Shown: positions 53,229-63,223, counted from the first letter of the stretch. The stretch: DNA of 64,000 nt from SM1-73 sp964588305 (GCA_964588305.1 CAZPOP010000003.1:62001-126000), one strand, 5' to 3'. Made by a program: numbers and translations. The notes: a model not told the origin generated them from the sequence alone.

Positions 53229-54841
53229 CTAATATCGCTGCATATCTATATAGTCTATTCGGGTTTGAGCTTCCTTGTTCTTGGGATCAATCTCCAACAC
53301 CTTAAGATAATAGTCGTAAGCCCCATCTATGTCCTTGTTGGTCTCTAGAGCCTGAGCCAACATCATGATATAGTTTATGTTGCGCGGGAAGCAGGAAACC
53401 GCTTTTCTCAGGTGGGGAATTGCTGCAGCAGACATTTTCGCGAAAAGCAAACAACTGCCCGCATTTCCCTCCAATTCACAGTTGCTGGGATCAAGTTTAA
53501 GCTCCGCTAAGTATTCATCTGCGGCCCTTGGATATTGCTTCAGTTGATAATACACACGTGCCAAAAAGTCATGAGCTTTCGCGTTCTCAGGATCCAATTC
53601 CACTACTTTTTTCANNNNNNNNNNNNNNNNNNNNNNNNNNNNNNNNNNNNNNNNNNNNNNNNNNNNNNNNNNNNNNNNNNNNNNNNNNNNNNNNNNNNNN
53701 NNNNNNNNNNNNNNGGTATCAGAGTCGAATCTCCCGTTTCCACCTGGGCCTGGCCCTTCTTCACCCAGTAATCGGCATCTCTTTCACTCCACTCATAATC
53801 TTGCTCACCCATCAACCTTTCGTAAGTCTCATACGCCTCCAATGCTTCCGGGAACTGTCCCAACTCCTGATGCGCTTCTCCTGCTATAAGGTAAGCATCC
53901 GGAACATTGGGATCGAGAGCTATCGATTTCTCAAGATTCTCCAGAGACCTTGAGAGGAGTTCCGATTGAGAAAGGGTGTCACCCTCCACCGGCAGGACCC
54001 TGAAGAACTTTGAGATGAAGTAGTACGACTGTCCCAGATTCAGGAAAACCTTGCTGTTTTGCTGATCGAATCTCAAATACTCCTCATAGATCACCCTGGC
54101 CTCAGGATAATGCTTTCGATCCAACATGTAGATGTCTCCCAAAGCCAGGTAACCATCCTGGTGTTTCGGGTCCAGCCGAATCACCGTTTTGAATTCCTCG
54201 GCAGCCTGGTTAAAGTCCATCTGTCTAAGGTATGCCTGCCCCATATTGTAATGCGCGCCCACCAGAGTGGAATCCAACTCGAGCGCTTTTTTATAAGATT
54301 GTATGGCAATTACCAGCACCCCTTTCTTGAAATTAACGTCACCTAAGTTCCTATGAAACTCCGCTTTTTTCTCGTCGTGGGAGATGGCCGTGCGAAAGGA
54401 CAGATCGGCGTCCTTAAGTTGGCCCCCAGCCATCTGCACCAGACCAAGACCATTGTAGAATTCCCCTCTTTCCTTTATCTTAAGCCCTTTCTCAAAAGTT
54501 TTCTCCGCTTCCTCACATTTTCCCTGTCTATAATAAGCATAGCCCAATCGGTATAAGGCTTGCCAGTACTTGCTCTTCAACTCCAGGGCCTTCTTGTATT
54601 GAAGGACGGCAGAATCCAGCATTTCCTTCTCAAAGTAAGCATTCCCCAAATAAAGATTTGCTTCCTCGTCCTTTGGCTTTTGAACGATGTATTCATTCAG
54701 AAGCTGGATGGCCCGGTCGAAGTCCCCACTCTCGTAAGCCTTGATGGCTGGTTTCAGATCCTCACATCCGGCGGTTACGGGTAGGATCGCCAAAAGCAAA
54801 ATTGCCCATAGAAGGTTTCTTAAAGAAGTTTTGTTCAACAT
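53229..54841 (-). CDS. TPR-repeat lipoprotein interrupted by an assembly gap
   Basis: One gene split by 100 N (53615-53714). The N-terminal part starts at ATG 54841 with a lipoprotein signal (LLLAILPVTAGC) and runs through many tetratricopeptide repeats, such as ANLYLGNAYFEKEMLDSAV and AHYNMGQAYLRQMDFNQAA. After the gap the same strand continues with more repeats to a stop at 53229. Both parts have the same repeat type, so I read them as one reading frame whose missing length is unknown. Upstream of the membrane protein and Ton motor genes. Likely an outer-membrane scaffold. Confidence 0.85.
53615..53714. other. Run of 100 N (scaffold gap)
   Basis: Exactly 100 unknown bases inside the TPR gene. 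A run of this fixed size is the usual placeholder for an unknown gap length, so the real distance may differ. Confidence 0.98.
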
Positions 54842-54913
54842 AATTTCCGTCCACACAAATAAGATAATTGATTAAATTAATACGTTTCTCCCTAAAGTCA
54901 AGCGTTTTTTTAC

Positions 54914-55213
54914 TTACCTACGCAAAATTTGATCGCTCTCTTTGTCTCCTTCGCCCATGCTTCCTTCTCTTGTCTGGTTACGTCTATTAGATCTTGCTTT
55001 CATCATCAGCAATCTAATCAATCCATAGCCGATCAGGATCGCCCCTATGATCCCTTTGTACTGGGAGCTGATTCCAAACGCTCCCAAAAGAACCAAGACA
55101 CCCAAAAGGACAACGATCGATATCACGCAGTAACTAAAAATCCTCTCGAATCTGCCAGGTAGCTGTCTATCCCTCAGCGGGCGTCTGCCAACAGGCTCAG
55201 GTGTGTGACGCAT
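54914..55213 (-). CDS. Small membrane protein of unknown function
   Basis: A 99-residue protein with a basic N terminus, two adjacent membrane helices (SYCVISIVVLLGVLVLLGAF and YKGIIGAILIGYGLIRLLM) and a basic tail. No family recognised. Just upstream of the TPR lipoprotein gene on the same strand. Confidence 0.6.
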   Translation of the reverse strand: MRHTPEPVGRRPLRDRQLPGRFERIFSYCVISIVVLLGVLVLLGAFGISSQYKGIIGAILIGYGLIRLLMMKARSNRRNQTREGSMGEGDKESDQILRR

Positions 55214-55711
55214 TCTGAAAAATCAGGTCTTCCTTCCTTGAATTCCCATTCTCATTTTCAAGCTAAAACAAATTATACCTTTGTCAAGCAAAAACTTTCA
55301 GCACTTAAGTATTCCTCTCAACGCCCAATATATGTACAAAAAGCGTGCCGGTTTTATTCCAACAGGGGCTTCTTTCTTATTACGTTTCGACAGTTGGAAT
55401 TATGAAAGAGCTCTCGTCAATGAGAGATGAGGAAGTTGGAATTTCGCAGGATTCGGCGAATAATCTTCGCCAATTTCTGCGATTATCATCCTGCCCGTGA
55501 GGCACTTGTGAGGTTTTTGAGCAAAAGCACTCAGGGTGAAGGCCCTTGTCCCCGGTCACTCCCAGACCCTTGGGTGCAGATTCTTTGAAATGACGATTCA
55601 TCCGTATGATTTTGCGGGAGTCGGTTTTCAGTAAACCGGCCCGGTTTCGGCTGTCTGCAACAAGATGTTAGAAGCATTTCGGTTGGAACGAGGCCGACAC
55701 AGGCAATAAGG
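55214..55711. other. Gene-free stretch
   Basis: No supportable gene on either strand. A short hairpin CGGTTT-TCAGT-AAACCG lies near 55622-55638; otherwise nothing recognisable. Confidence 0.45.
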
Positions 55712-56944
55712 TTATTTCGTCTCTTTCTCAATGATCCGTCTGATCCCTGATTGGGTCTCTTTTTCGCCTGTGAACTCCATCAGTTCCTGCCAGCGCTTCT
55801 GCAGACTGCACAGGTTTTGAAAGGGATCATGTGTCGGCACTGCGTCGGTTTTTGAAAGCTCCACATTTCTCGATGCCTCTTCGCTTCCCTTTTTGTCTCC
55901 CTGAGCAAGGTATTCCTCGGATAATGATTCGCAGGCTTTCTCAATCTTCTGTTCAAGATCGCTTTTGAGAAAACATCCCGGATAAGGATCGAACTCCTGG
56001 GCATGAATTCTGGTCATTCCACTTATCTCTTTCTGGCTTTCGATCTTTGCCCGTTCGTAGACAAAACGATAGATATCCTCTCTTAATCTTTTCCATACCG
56101 GATGCGTCTTGGGAGGCGGGAGATGCTTAATGGAAAGCTCATTATCCAGGAAAAATCGGAATCCAAACATCTTCGCATTGATCAAAAAATCTATATCCTC
56201 TCCTCTGGGAACTTTGGGATCAAAAGGTACCTTGGCAAAAAGATCTCGATGGATAATCATGTTTCCGCCAAACACAAAGGGCGTCTCCTTCAATCGCGGC
56301 TGGGTTCCGATAATTTCAGCAAATGCCTCATTCATTTTCTCATACTGATCCCAATATCTCATCCAGGGCCGAAATTCTTTCTTTACCCGGTAATCTCCAT
56401 CCGGCTGAAGGTAAAATCCTGCCACTGCATTGAGAGTTTTTCCTTCAATCTCCTTACCTACAAATTCTTTAGCTTTCGACATGAACCTTGGGTCTTCAAA
56501 TACTTCGTCATCGTCGATGAGCAGGGCCACATCTGAGCCTAGAATATGGGGAACGAACATGCACAGATTCCGAACATTGGAGTACCCCCGGAGTTGAAGA
56601 AGATCGACATACTCCTTCTTACCATATCTGACCAGCAGTTCTTGCACCTGGTTTAGCTGCGAAGGGCCAAACAGCAATACTTTTGATTTCATATCAGGAG
56701 AAGCTGATCTTATGATTTCCGCGACTTTCTCTTCGACCTGAGTGTTGACATCTTCGGAAGTAGGAACGGCGATGATCACCAGTTGAAAATCTTTGTCCTT
56801 GAGTACGCTTATGCTACGTATAGCTCTGGAAAGCGTGCCTTCCTGGTCTAAAGGAGTAGGGTGGTCGTAGACAGCATCGCCTTCCTTCCAGCCAACCTCA
56901 CTTTGCCTTGCCCAATAAGATGGAATCGACATTGTAACTTTCAT
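55712..56944 (-). CDS. GT-A-fold glycosyltransferase-like protein
   Basis: A 410-residue cytoplasmic protein with GT-A features: N-terminal MKVTMSIPSYW and a nucleotide-sugar fold, the metal-binding acidic run LLIDDDEVFE (Asp144-146), an acceptor-side FVFGGNMIIHRDLF (223-236) and RGEDIDFLINA (247-257). The closest general type is family 2-like glycosyltransferase; donor and acceptor are unknown. The C-terminal 100 residues are helical and charged. It stands alone. Confidence 0.7.
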   Translation of the reverse strand: MKVTMSIPSYWARQSEVGWKEGDAVYDHPTPLDQEGTLSRAIRSISVLKDKDFQLVIIAVPTSEDVNTQVEEKVAEIIRSASPDMKSKVLLFGPSQLNQVQELLVRYGKKEYVDLLQLRGYSNVRNLCMFVPHILGSDVALLIDDDEVFEDPRFMSKAKEFVGKEIEGKTLNAVAGFYLQPDGDYRVKKEFRPWMRYWDQYEKMNEAFAEIIGTQPRLKETPFVFGGNMIIHRDLFAKVPFDPKVPRGEDIDFLINAKMFGFRFFLDNELSIKHLPPPKTHPVWKRLREDIYRFVYERAKIESQKEISGMTRIHAQEFDPYPGCFLKSDLEQKIEKACESLSEEYLAQGDKKGSEEASRNVELSKTDAVPTHDPFQNLCSLQKRWQELMEFTGEKETQSGIRRIIEKETK

Positions 56945-57298
56945 GGCTTTATCCCTTTCTTTCTCAAATCTCCTCTTTTAGCTTCGTTCATACCCATTCA
57001 AGACTTTGTGGTAAATCGCAGCGCATTCTTCCTGGCTTCCTTAGGTGCGAAACGCTCGGGTGATCTCAACCGTGACCGAGCCAAATAACAAAACGCCATT
57101 GTGTGGTCGGATGTTTGCTTCGGGCCAATTACATGCCCTTTGCGCCTCCGAAGAATGCCTGAGCCAAGATTCCCGCAATGAGCGGAAGGAAGAACACGCT
57201 GGCGATACGAATTGCGGTTAATTACCCGCCCACCCTTCCCACTTCCATCGGCAATCCGTCAATCGCACATGGCGTTAGCCTTTGACGAAATTCAGCAA
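56945..57298 (-). other. Intergenic stretch containing a permease relic
   Basis: Apart from the relic at 57129-57260, I see no gene here. Confidence 0.5.
57129..57260 (-). pseudogene. Relic of an ArsP-type permease 3' end
   Basis: In the minus strand this reads LPMEVGR, an internal stop, then LTAIRIASVFFLPLIAGILA and QAFFGGAKG. It closely matches the last 45 residues of the permease at 58150-58677 (LPMEVGILGWKFTAIRLAS... LAQALFGG). Only the tail is present and it is broken, so it is a decayed duplicate. Confidence 0.8.
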
Positions 57299-58048
57299 CT
57301 AAAACACTACAGTTGCGCCCACCACAATATAGTGGAACAGAGCGAAAGTGTATACTTCATCCACGTCCGCACCACCCTCAAGCACCCTATAGCCAGCCTT
57401 CAGCGTCACGGCGTCGCCGACCCTGGATTCCAGGGCGAACAGCACATCCTCCGCTCTGCCCTGCGGCGCGGCAAGGGCATCACCCTCCAACAATAAACCA
57501 AACTTCTCTGCAAACATCCACTTCAGTCCGAAGTTTATAAGCGGCACAAAACCCGTGTTCTTCTTCTCGGTCCTTTGGTTCTGATCCTCCAGGCTTATGG
57601 ATGCGTCTCTGATTTTGGCTGTAAGACCCAGACCAGCCCTGAAGCTTTTGCTTCGATAGAAACCGTATTGATAGGTTAGTCGATAAGAGTCAAAGCGGTA
57701 CTTCGCTTTCAGTGAAGCATCTGCCTTAAAATCCACTTGGTTGAAGCTTACCGGCTTATTAACTTGCCCGCCGGCGTCAAGCCGCAGCGGCGCAAACAGG
57801 GCGGAGATATGATGTCTATCGTTGATCGAATGGGTGAACCTCACCCTGAAGAAATAGCTTGATTTCATCTCCAACTCTTCAGAGAGCGAAAACTTCGTTC
57901 CGGTATCCCCGGGAATTCGAGCATCGTTGTATCCGGCAAATACTGCACCGGTTTCAAAATCAATGCTCCACTTGGCCAGGCTCTCCGACCATCCCGCCAG
58001 GACCACTGTGGTCAACAACAGCCCTGCCAATCTTTTCACTCGTCCCAT
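57299..58048 (-). CDS. Outer-membrane beta-barrel protein
   Basis: A 249-residue protein with a signal peptide (about 1-24) and alternating amphipathic strands (YFFRVRFTHSI, YRLTYQYGFYRS, FRAGLGLTAKI, LKAGYRVLEGG). The last residues (HYIVVGATVVF) end in Phe, the usual barrel-insertion signal. Probably an 8- to 10-strand barrel; no specific role can be assigned. Confidence 0.8.
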   Translation of the reverse strand: MGRVKRLAGLLLTTVVLAGWSESLAKWSIDFETGAVFAGYNDARIPGDTGTKFSLSEELEMKSSYFFRVRFTHSINDRHHISALFAPLRLDAGGQVNKPVSFNQVDFKADASLKAKYRFDSYRLTYQYGFYRSKSFRAGLGLTAKIRDASISLEDQNQRTEKKNTGFVPLINFGLKWMFAEKFGLLLEGDALAAPQGRAEDVLFALESRVGDAVTLKAGYRVLEGGADVDEVYTFALFHYIVVGATVVF

Positions 58049-58149
58049 ACCAAGACCCCCTTTCGAGCTTATTAGTTCAATCTTCTCTTTGCTTTCTCTT
58101 GCGGTGTGCGAAGCCGAGAATCATATGGTGGTAAATCACTCTGAGCCAT

Positions 58150-58677
58150 TCAGATACTTTCAACGCCTCCAAACAACGCCTGAGCCAGAAGTCCCGCAAT
58201 TGGAGGGAAGAAAAACGTGCTGGCAAGGCGAATAGCGGTGAATTTCCACCCGAGTATACCCACTTCCATCGGCAATCTGCTGACCGCCCATAGTGACCAA
58301 CCGGTCAGGAACGCGACCATGGTTCCCACACTGGCCCCGGATCGTATAAGCCCAGCAGCGATCGGCAAATTGACGAAGGGGCCTCCCGGGGACAGACCAC
58401 CGGCCACTGTGCCAATAAGGATCCCTCTTATGCCGGATTCCGCGCCAACCCATCTCGCTAATAGTTCACGAGGAAGAAGAACCTGAATCATGCCGGCCAC
58501 TATGAATGCGAAAACCAAAAGCGGCAGGATTTGCACGATCATATTCACGGCCGATTTCACACCTATGATGTGCTCCCCTTGCCCTTTGTGGTATCCTACG
58601 AAAAGAAGGACAAGGGCGAGTACCCCCATTATTACTGTTGGAATTACCATGCTTGGATTCCTCCTGCTTTTGTTCAT
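58150..58677 (-). CDS. Short permease of the ArsP/DUF318 type
   Basis: A 175-residue inner-membrane protein with about five helices. It keeps motifs of the family's repeat unit: LLPRELLARWVG, GGLSPGGPFVNLPIAAGL and a final helix pair. Full-length members have two such halves and about 300 residues, so this is a half-size form that may dimerise. AAGGGAAA precedes ATG 58677. A broken duplicate of its tail lies at 57129-57260. Confidence 0.75.
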   Translation of the reverse strand: MNKSRRNPSMVIPTVIMGVLALVLLFVGYHKGQGEHIIGVKSAVNMIVQILPLLVFAFIVAGMIQVLLPRELLARWVGAESGIRGILIGTVAGGLSPGGPFVNLPIAAGLIRSGASVGTMVAFLTGWSLWAVSRLPMEVGILGWKFTAIRLASTFFFPPIAGLLAQALFGGVESI

Positions 58678-58698
58678 AAGCTTTTCCCTTCCCGTGCC

Positions 58699-58778
58699 AC
58701 CTAACGTCTTGCGGGCACATCAACTATCCCGATGGCTGACTTGGCTAAGCAGTGACAAGACACATACGGCCGTTAGGT
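58699..58778. repeat. attC-like imperfect palindrome
   Basis: ACCTAACG at the left end is the exact inverse of CGTTAGGT at the right; these contain RYYYAAC (ACCTAAC, 58699-58705) and GTTRRRY (GTTAGGT, 58772-58778). Inner boxes GTCTTG (58706-58711) and CAAGAC (58756-58761) also pair. The 80-bp layout is that of an integron attC site, located between two gene units. Confidence 0.55.
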
Positions 58779-58859
58779 GACTCCGATTGCTCGAAAATAA
58801 CTGAAGGGAGCAAATAATTGGGAAGTCCGTCTTACCAGACTTAATTTTGTATTCTCCTC

Positions 58860-60149
58860 TCATCGGAGCGCACGCAACTTGGGTACGATTGTCCAGAGCA
58901 AAGCAGCAAAGCCAAGTAAGACTAAAGAGGCGATGATAATTGCATTGGGCGGGCCGAGGCGTTGTGCCACTGCACCGATCCACAACGCTCCAATCGGCAT
59001 CAAGCCGAAAAAGGTGAGGGCGTAAATGCTCATTACCCGTCCCCGCAATGAGTCTGGCACCAGCGTTTGCACCAAGGCATTCGCCAGGTTCATGATGAGG
59101 ATCATTGCTGCACCCATTCCGACAAGCACAAGAAGCGACAGCGGCAGCCAGCGCACGAACGTAAAGACCAACAGCAGAGTGGGAAAGGCAAAGGTGCCAA
59201 ATGTCAACAACTTGCCTTTGAATCTGAAACGACCAAGCGAAGCGATAGATAATGCACCCAAAAGAGAGCCCATGCCGCGCGCCGACAGCAAAAGACCATT
59301 GGTCCTTGCGTCTCCGCCGAGAATGGTCACGGCCCAAGCAGGGATCAGCGTTGCAAAAGAGATGCCAAACAAACAGACCATCCCCACCAGGACGATCAGA
59401 GTCCGAACCATCGGCTGTGAACCAACATAGAGAATTCCCTCTTTTAAATCAGCCCGTATGGAATTCCGCCGAACCGGACTCGGCTGAGCTTTTAATTTCA
59501 TCAACAGCAAGGCAACAATCACCGCCATAAACGAAATCCCGTTGATCATGAAGCACCAGGCCGGACCGAAGAGTGCGTAGGTCACACCGGACACGGCTGG
59601 ACCGGTTGCCGTCGCCGTATTGAACATGGTTGAATTCAGCGCAATGGCGTTGGTCAAATCTTCGCGCTCGACCATCTCCAACACAAAGGACTGTCGCGCC
59701 GGCGCATCGAAGGCATTCGCCACGCCCAGACAAAAAGCCAGCACGATGATGTGCCACGGCTGCACCAGATGCGAAAACGCGAGCGCGGCCAGGATAAAGG
59801 CCAGCATCATCATAGAGGTCTGCGTGATGATCAGAAGCGTCCGCCGGGACATCCGGTCGGCGATGACACCCCCATACAACATCAGCACCCAGGTGGGAAC
59901 CCCTGCCGCGAAGCCGACGTAACCCAAATAAGCCGGCGAATGCGTCAACTCAAACACCAGATAACCCTGGGCGGTCATCTGCATCCAGGTCCCGAACAAG
60001 GAGACCATTTGGCCGAAGAACCACAGCCGATAATTGGGGTATTTGAGCGCCGCAAAGGTTTGCTTGACGCTCAACCGCCCTTTTGATCGCCTTTTATGGT
60101 TTTCTTCCAGCGGAGGTGGCTCCGGCGGGGACATCATCGTTTCTGTCAT
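58860..60149 (-). CDS. MFS transporter (MFS_3/enterobactin-exporter type)
   Basis: A 429-residue transporter with 12 predicted helices. N-terminal KYPNYRLWFFGQMVSLFGTW and the loop GGVIADRMSRRTLLI are typical of this MFS branch, whose best-known members export siderophores or drugs; the substrate here is unknown. It starts at ATG 60149 and stands alone after the attC-like element. Confidence 0.9.
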   Translation of the reverse strand: MTETMMSPPEPPPLEENHKRRSKGRLSVKQTFAALKYPNYRLWFFGQMVSLFGTWMQMTAQGYLVFELTHSPAYLGYVGFAAGVPTWVLMLYGGVIADRMSRRTLLIITQTSMMMLAFILAALAFSHLVQPWHIIVLAFCLGVANAFDAPARQSFVLEMVEREDLTNAIALNSTMFNTATATGPAVSGVTYALFGPAWCFMINGISFMAVIVALLLMKLKAQPSPVRRNSIRADLKEGILYVGSQPMVRTLIVLVGMVCLFGISFATLIPAWAVTILGGDARTNGLLLSARGMGSLLGALSIASLGRFRFKGKLLTFGTFAFPTLLLVFTFVRWLPLSLLVLVGMGAAMILIMNLANALVQTLVPDSLRGRVMSIYALTFFGLMPIGALWIGAVAQRLGPPNAIIIASLVLLGFAALLWTIVPKLRALR

Positions 60150-60426
60150 TTCAGGATACGCAAAACTGTGTTTGTGCAGAAAAAACCGGCTTCTGGAAAT
60201 TCGGGGAATAAGTATTTGTGGACATATTCAACGGATCCATCACCTACGTTTTCTTACTATACGCAATAAATTACACAAACTACAAATGCTATTCTTATTC
60301 TCCAAAGCAAAAGGACTCTGTTCCTGCCAGATCGTCAGAGTCGGCGGTGGGTAGGTCAGGCATTCCTGTCTGACCATGTTAGAACAGACAGGAATGTCTG
60401 TTCCACCGAATCCAGGATAGTTATAG
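60150..60426. other. Intergenic stretch with palindrome
   Basis: CATTCCTGTCTG (60361-60372) and CAGACAGGAATG (60385-60396) form a perfect 12-bp inverted repeat that ends just upstream of the gene fragment. No gene seen. Confidence 0.65.
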
Positions 60427-60705
60427 AAATGCGGGGTTCGTGTCCTACCTACTGACGACATTCTTTCGGAAAAATACAGCGATGTCACCTTGGGGCGGAA
60501 AAGGCTATATGATCCCAACACAAAAGAAGTATATGAGTTTGATAACGGCTTCTACGACAAATACCGACTGGATCAGAACAAATACGAAATGAACAATCTG
60601 CAGCCACTCCCCGATGACAACCCTGAGTTGTGGACGAAACCACACCTGGACGGATATAAACACCTCAAATGCAGATATTTTATCAAGTCACAGAATGTAG
60701 AGGAA
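60427..60705 (+). pseudogene. Gene fragment between palindromic elements
   Basis: Open from 60427: VRVLPTDDILSEKYSDV, then RLYDPNTKEVYEFDNGFYDKY and PELWTKPHLDGYKHL. This is well-formed protein sequence without a start codon or ribosome binding site; it reads like the C-terminal part of a larger protein (family not recognised). The frame runs into the palindrome at 60694-60750, whose bases supply its last codons. The N-terminal part is missing. Confidence 0.6.
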
Positions 60706-60750
60706 ACCTTCAGGTTTCCATCTTGGAAGGCTGAAGCCTTCCTCTACATT
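60694..60750. repeat. 57-bp perfect-arm palindromic element
   Basis: AATGTAGAGGAA (60694-60705) pairs with TTCCTCTACATT (60739-60750), and CTTCAG (60708-60713) with CTGAAG (60731-60736). Two more palindromes follow: CACGGACG-GCT-CGTCCGTG (near 60768-60786) and GTAACGGA...TCCGTTAC (near 60795-60833). Confidence 0.85.
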
Positions 60751-60953
60751 GTTCCTCCTTGTTCGCCACGGACGGCTCGTCCGTGACGCTATACGGTAAC
60801 GGATTTATCCTGAATGGACAAGGTGTCCGTTACCAACAGGAGAGATGAACTATATGAAACAGATGTGATTGGAAAGAAATTCTTGTCGATAGCATAAATA
60901 CGTAGCTTCATTACCACAAAATACTTTAAGATTTACATTAAAGGGGGAAAACG

Positions 60954-61349
60954 ATGACTAACAAGGAAATTGAAAGAAAAGCCATTAGGGTAGTTATGAA
61001 ATATGAAGAGAAGAGAAAGCCGGGAAGAATCCCGGAAGAGGTTAAACGAAAGGGTTACGACATCAAATCTAATGGACGGTGTATAGAGGTTAAAGGATGC
61101 AAAAAGGAAGTCGGAGGATGGAGAATGTTTCAACATAACTGCTTTGAAGCCTTACAAAAGGAAAAGAACTATTTTGTTTATATCGTCCAAAAACTGAAAG
61201 CACGACAACCAGAACTTTACATCATTCCCCGAAGGGATATTATACGTTACTTGAAACCGAGGATAGAATGGGACATCAATTTACCAGTAAAAGAAATGAA
61301 AAAATGGAAAGAATCTTTAAACAACAAAAGAACCGCCAGAAGCGGATAA
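60954..61349 (+). CDS. DUF3883-like protein (PD-(D/E)xK nuclease-type signature)
   Basis: A 131-residue protein whose middle, GYDIKSNGRCIEVKG, matches the DUF3883/NO VEIN C-terminal type: Asp36, Glu45 and Lys47 form a D...ExK pattern as in PD-(D/E)xK nuclease folds. Relatives are domains of restriction-like or defence proteins; here it stands alone. AAGGGGGA is six bases before ATG 60954. Confidence 0.7.
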   Translation: MTNKEIERKAIRVVMKYEEKRKPGRIPEEVKRKGYDIKSNGRCIEVKGCKKEVGGWRMFQHNCFEALQKEKNYFVYIVQKLKARQPELYIIPRRDIIRYLKPRIEWDINLPVKEMKKWKESLNNKRTARSG

Positions 61350-61516
61350 ATTCGAAGATCATGACTTCCATATAAAGTCTAATGTTAAGGAGAATTAACG
61401 ATTAGAAAGCGCGACTTCAGAGGGATCAATGCTCGCCTAAATGCCCATAGCACTGCAGAACACGAGAGAAGTCATATGATGTAAAATAAGCTCAAAGAAC
61501 AAGGAGGGAATTCAAG

Positions 61517-63223
61517 ATGAAGAAAACAATTGATACAATTGCAGTAGTAATGGGTATCCTGCTTTTTATCCTTATGGATTGCTCAAAATTGAAAGATAAT
61601 CCAAAGCTATCAATGCCTCGAGCGAACCTGCAACGGACTGGTGTTTACAACACAAGGGGAGTCCATGAACTTGGCGGATTAAAGTGGGAATTCAAGATAG
61701 AAGGCGAGATAGTCTCTTCATCTGCCATCATTTCTAATGGAGTCATCTATTGCGGCGCTTCTGATGGTTATCTCCATGCGGTGGAAAGCAACACTGGACA
61801 GGAAAAATGGAGATTCAAAACAGAAGGAACATTGCTTTCCGATCCCACTGTAGTCGATGGTATTGTGTATTTCGGGAGCAATGATGGCTATCTTTATGCC
61901 GTGGACATAAACACCAGACAAGAAAAGTGGAAGTTCAAGACAGAAGACAGGGTGGCGTCTTCTCCTGCCATATCTGATGGAGTGGCATATTTTGGTAGTT
62001 ATAATCGTCTTTATGCGGTGGACATAAATACAGGATATGAAAAATGGGTATTCGAAACAGACGGTCGATTGCGAGGTTTTCCTGCCATCCAAGAGGGGCT
62101 TATTTATTTCGGGACTAGTACCGAGTGCAGTTCTTCTTTCTATGCATTGGATAAAAGGACAGGTCACGAAAAGTGGAGATTCAAGCTGGAAGTCCTAATA
62201 TCAGGATGTTCTTCTCCTGCGATATCCGATGGAACTGTTTGTTTTATGACCACAGATCATTATCTCAATTTAAGAGTTTTTCAACAGCTCCTTGCGATTG
62301 ACAGCAATACCGGGCAAGAAAAATGGAGATTCAAAAAAGGATCGTTTTCTGACCCTGCTATTTACAATGGAATCGTCTATTTAGGTAGCAGTGACGGCTG
62401 TTATGCTATCGACATAAGCACGGGACAAGAAAAGTGGAGATTCAAAACCGGCCAGTATGTCTCTTCGCCTTCGATAGCTGATGGAATTGTTTATTTTGGA
62501 GCCGAGGACAGCTGTCTGTATGCGATTGACGCAAATACAGGACATGAAAAGTGGAGATTCAGAATAGATGCACGGCAGGTCTGTTCTCCCACCTTAGCGG
62601 ACGGGGTTGTCTATTTCCAAAGCGGGCTAGATGTTTGGGAACTGTCGACTAACAGAGGGGGCATTCTCTATGCTTTAGAAAGTCGTAAACTGTATACAAA
62701 TAATTTGCAGCGACACAAGAAACATGAAACAGCAATCGTGGATGAAAATAGACAAATCGATAGCACTACAACTATCCCTTCTGTCTATCAGGGAAGTCTG
62801 TTTTTAAATAACTCATATGGTGAAAAAAAGGTTGATATCTATGTCACAGTTTTTGAAAAAGATCATAAAATAAATCAGATACTTTTGAAAGTGTACAATT
62901 ATCAAGGCATCTATAACTTTCTGGCTTATGCCCCCGAAATTGATTTCCCCAGATACCCTGATAAACCCTATCCTCAGTGCGGGTTGATTACCTGTCTGCC
63001 ATTAGAATTAGGAAGTGATCTTCCTGCGGCTCTGAAGAAACCACTTCTATACCCGAATACATGGAAGGAGTACGTTTTTCATTATGGCCCCGATAGGTGC
63101 ACTGAACGACCCCAGGAGTTCCCCTCTATCTCCGATATACAATCCGGAAAGGCAAAACTATGTATTAGACTTGATGGGCATGCATTTACGATAGATAATC
63201 TTGAGACACTATCCCAAAGATAA
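61517..63223 (+). CDS. PQQ-propeller repeat lipoprotein
   Basis: A 568-residue lipoprotein (LMDC, Cys22) with about nine PQQ-type beta-propeller repeats; the unit GQEKWRFKT and variants recurs from residue 95 to 350. The last 140 residues form an unrecognised domain containing HYGPDRC. Similar propellers serve as BamB-like scaffolds or as enzymes; no PQQ ligand residues can be named. AAGGAGGG precedes ATG 61517. Confidence 0.88.
   Translation: MKKTIDTIAVVMGILLFILMDCSKLKDNPKLSMPRANLQRTGVYNTRGVHELGGLKWEFKIEGEIVSSSAIISNGVIYCGASDGYLHAVESNTGQEKWRFKTEGTLLSDPTVVDGIVYFGSNDGYLYAVDINTRQEKWKFKTEDRVASSPAISDGVAYFGSYNRLYAVDINTGYEKWVFETDGRLRGFPAIQEGLIYFGTSTECSSSFYALDKRTGHEKWRFKLEVLISGCSSPAISDGTVCFMTTDHYLNLRVFQQLLAIDSNTGQEKWRFKKGSFSDPAIYNGIVYLGSSDGCYAIDISTGQEKWRFKTGQYVSSPSIADGIVYFGAEDSCLYAIDANTGHEKWRFRIDARQVCSPTLADGVVYFQSGLDVWELSTNRGGILYALESRKLYTNNLQRHKKHETAIVDENRQIDSTTTIPSVYQGSLFLNNSYGEKKVDIYVTVFEKDHKINQILLKVYNYQGIYNFLAYAPEIDFPRYPDKPYPQCGLITCLPLELGSDLPAALKKPLLYPNTWKEYVFHYGPDRCTERPQEFPSISDIQSGKAKLCIRLDGHAFTIDNLETLSQR

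Noticed and set aside
58720..59337. 205-codon minus-strand frame overlapping the MFS gene
   Set aside because: It overlaps the MFS gene in another frame and crosses the attC-like element.
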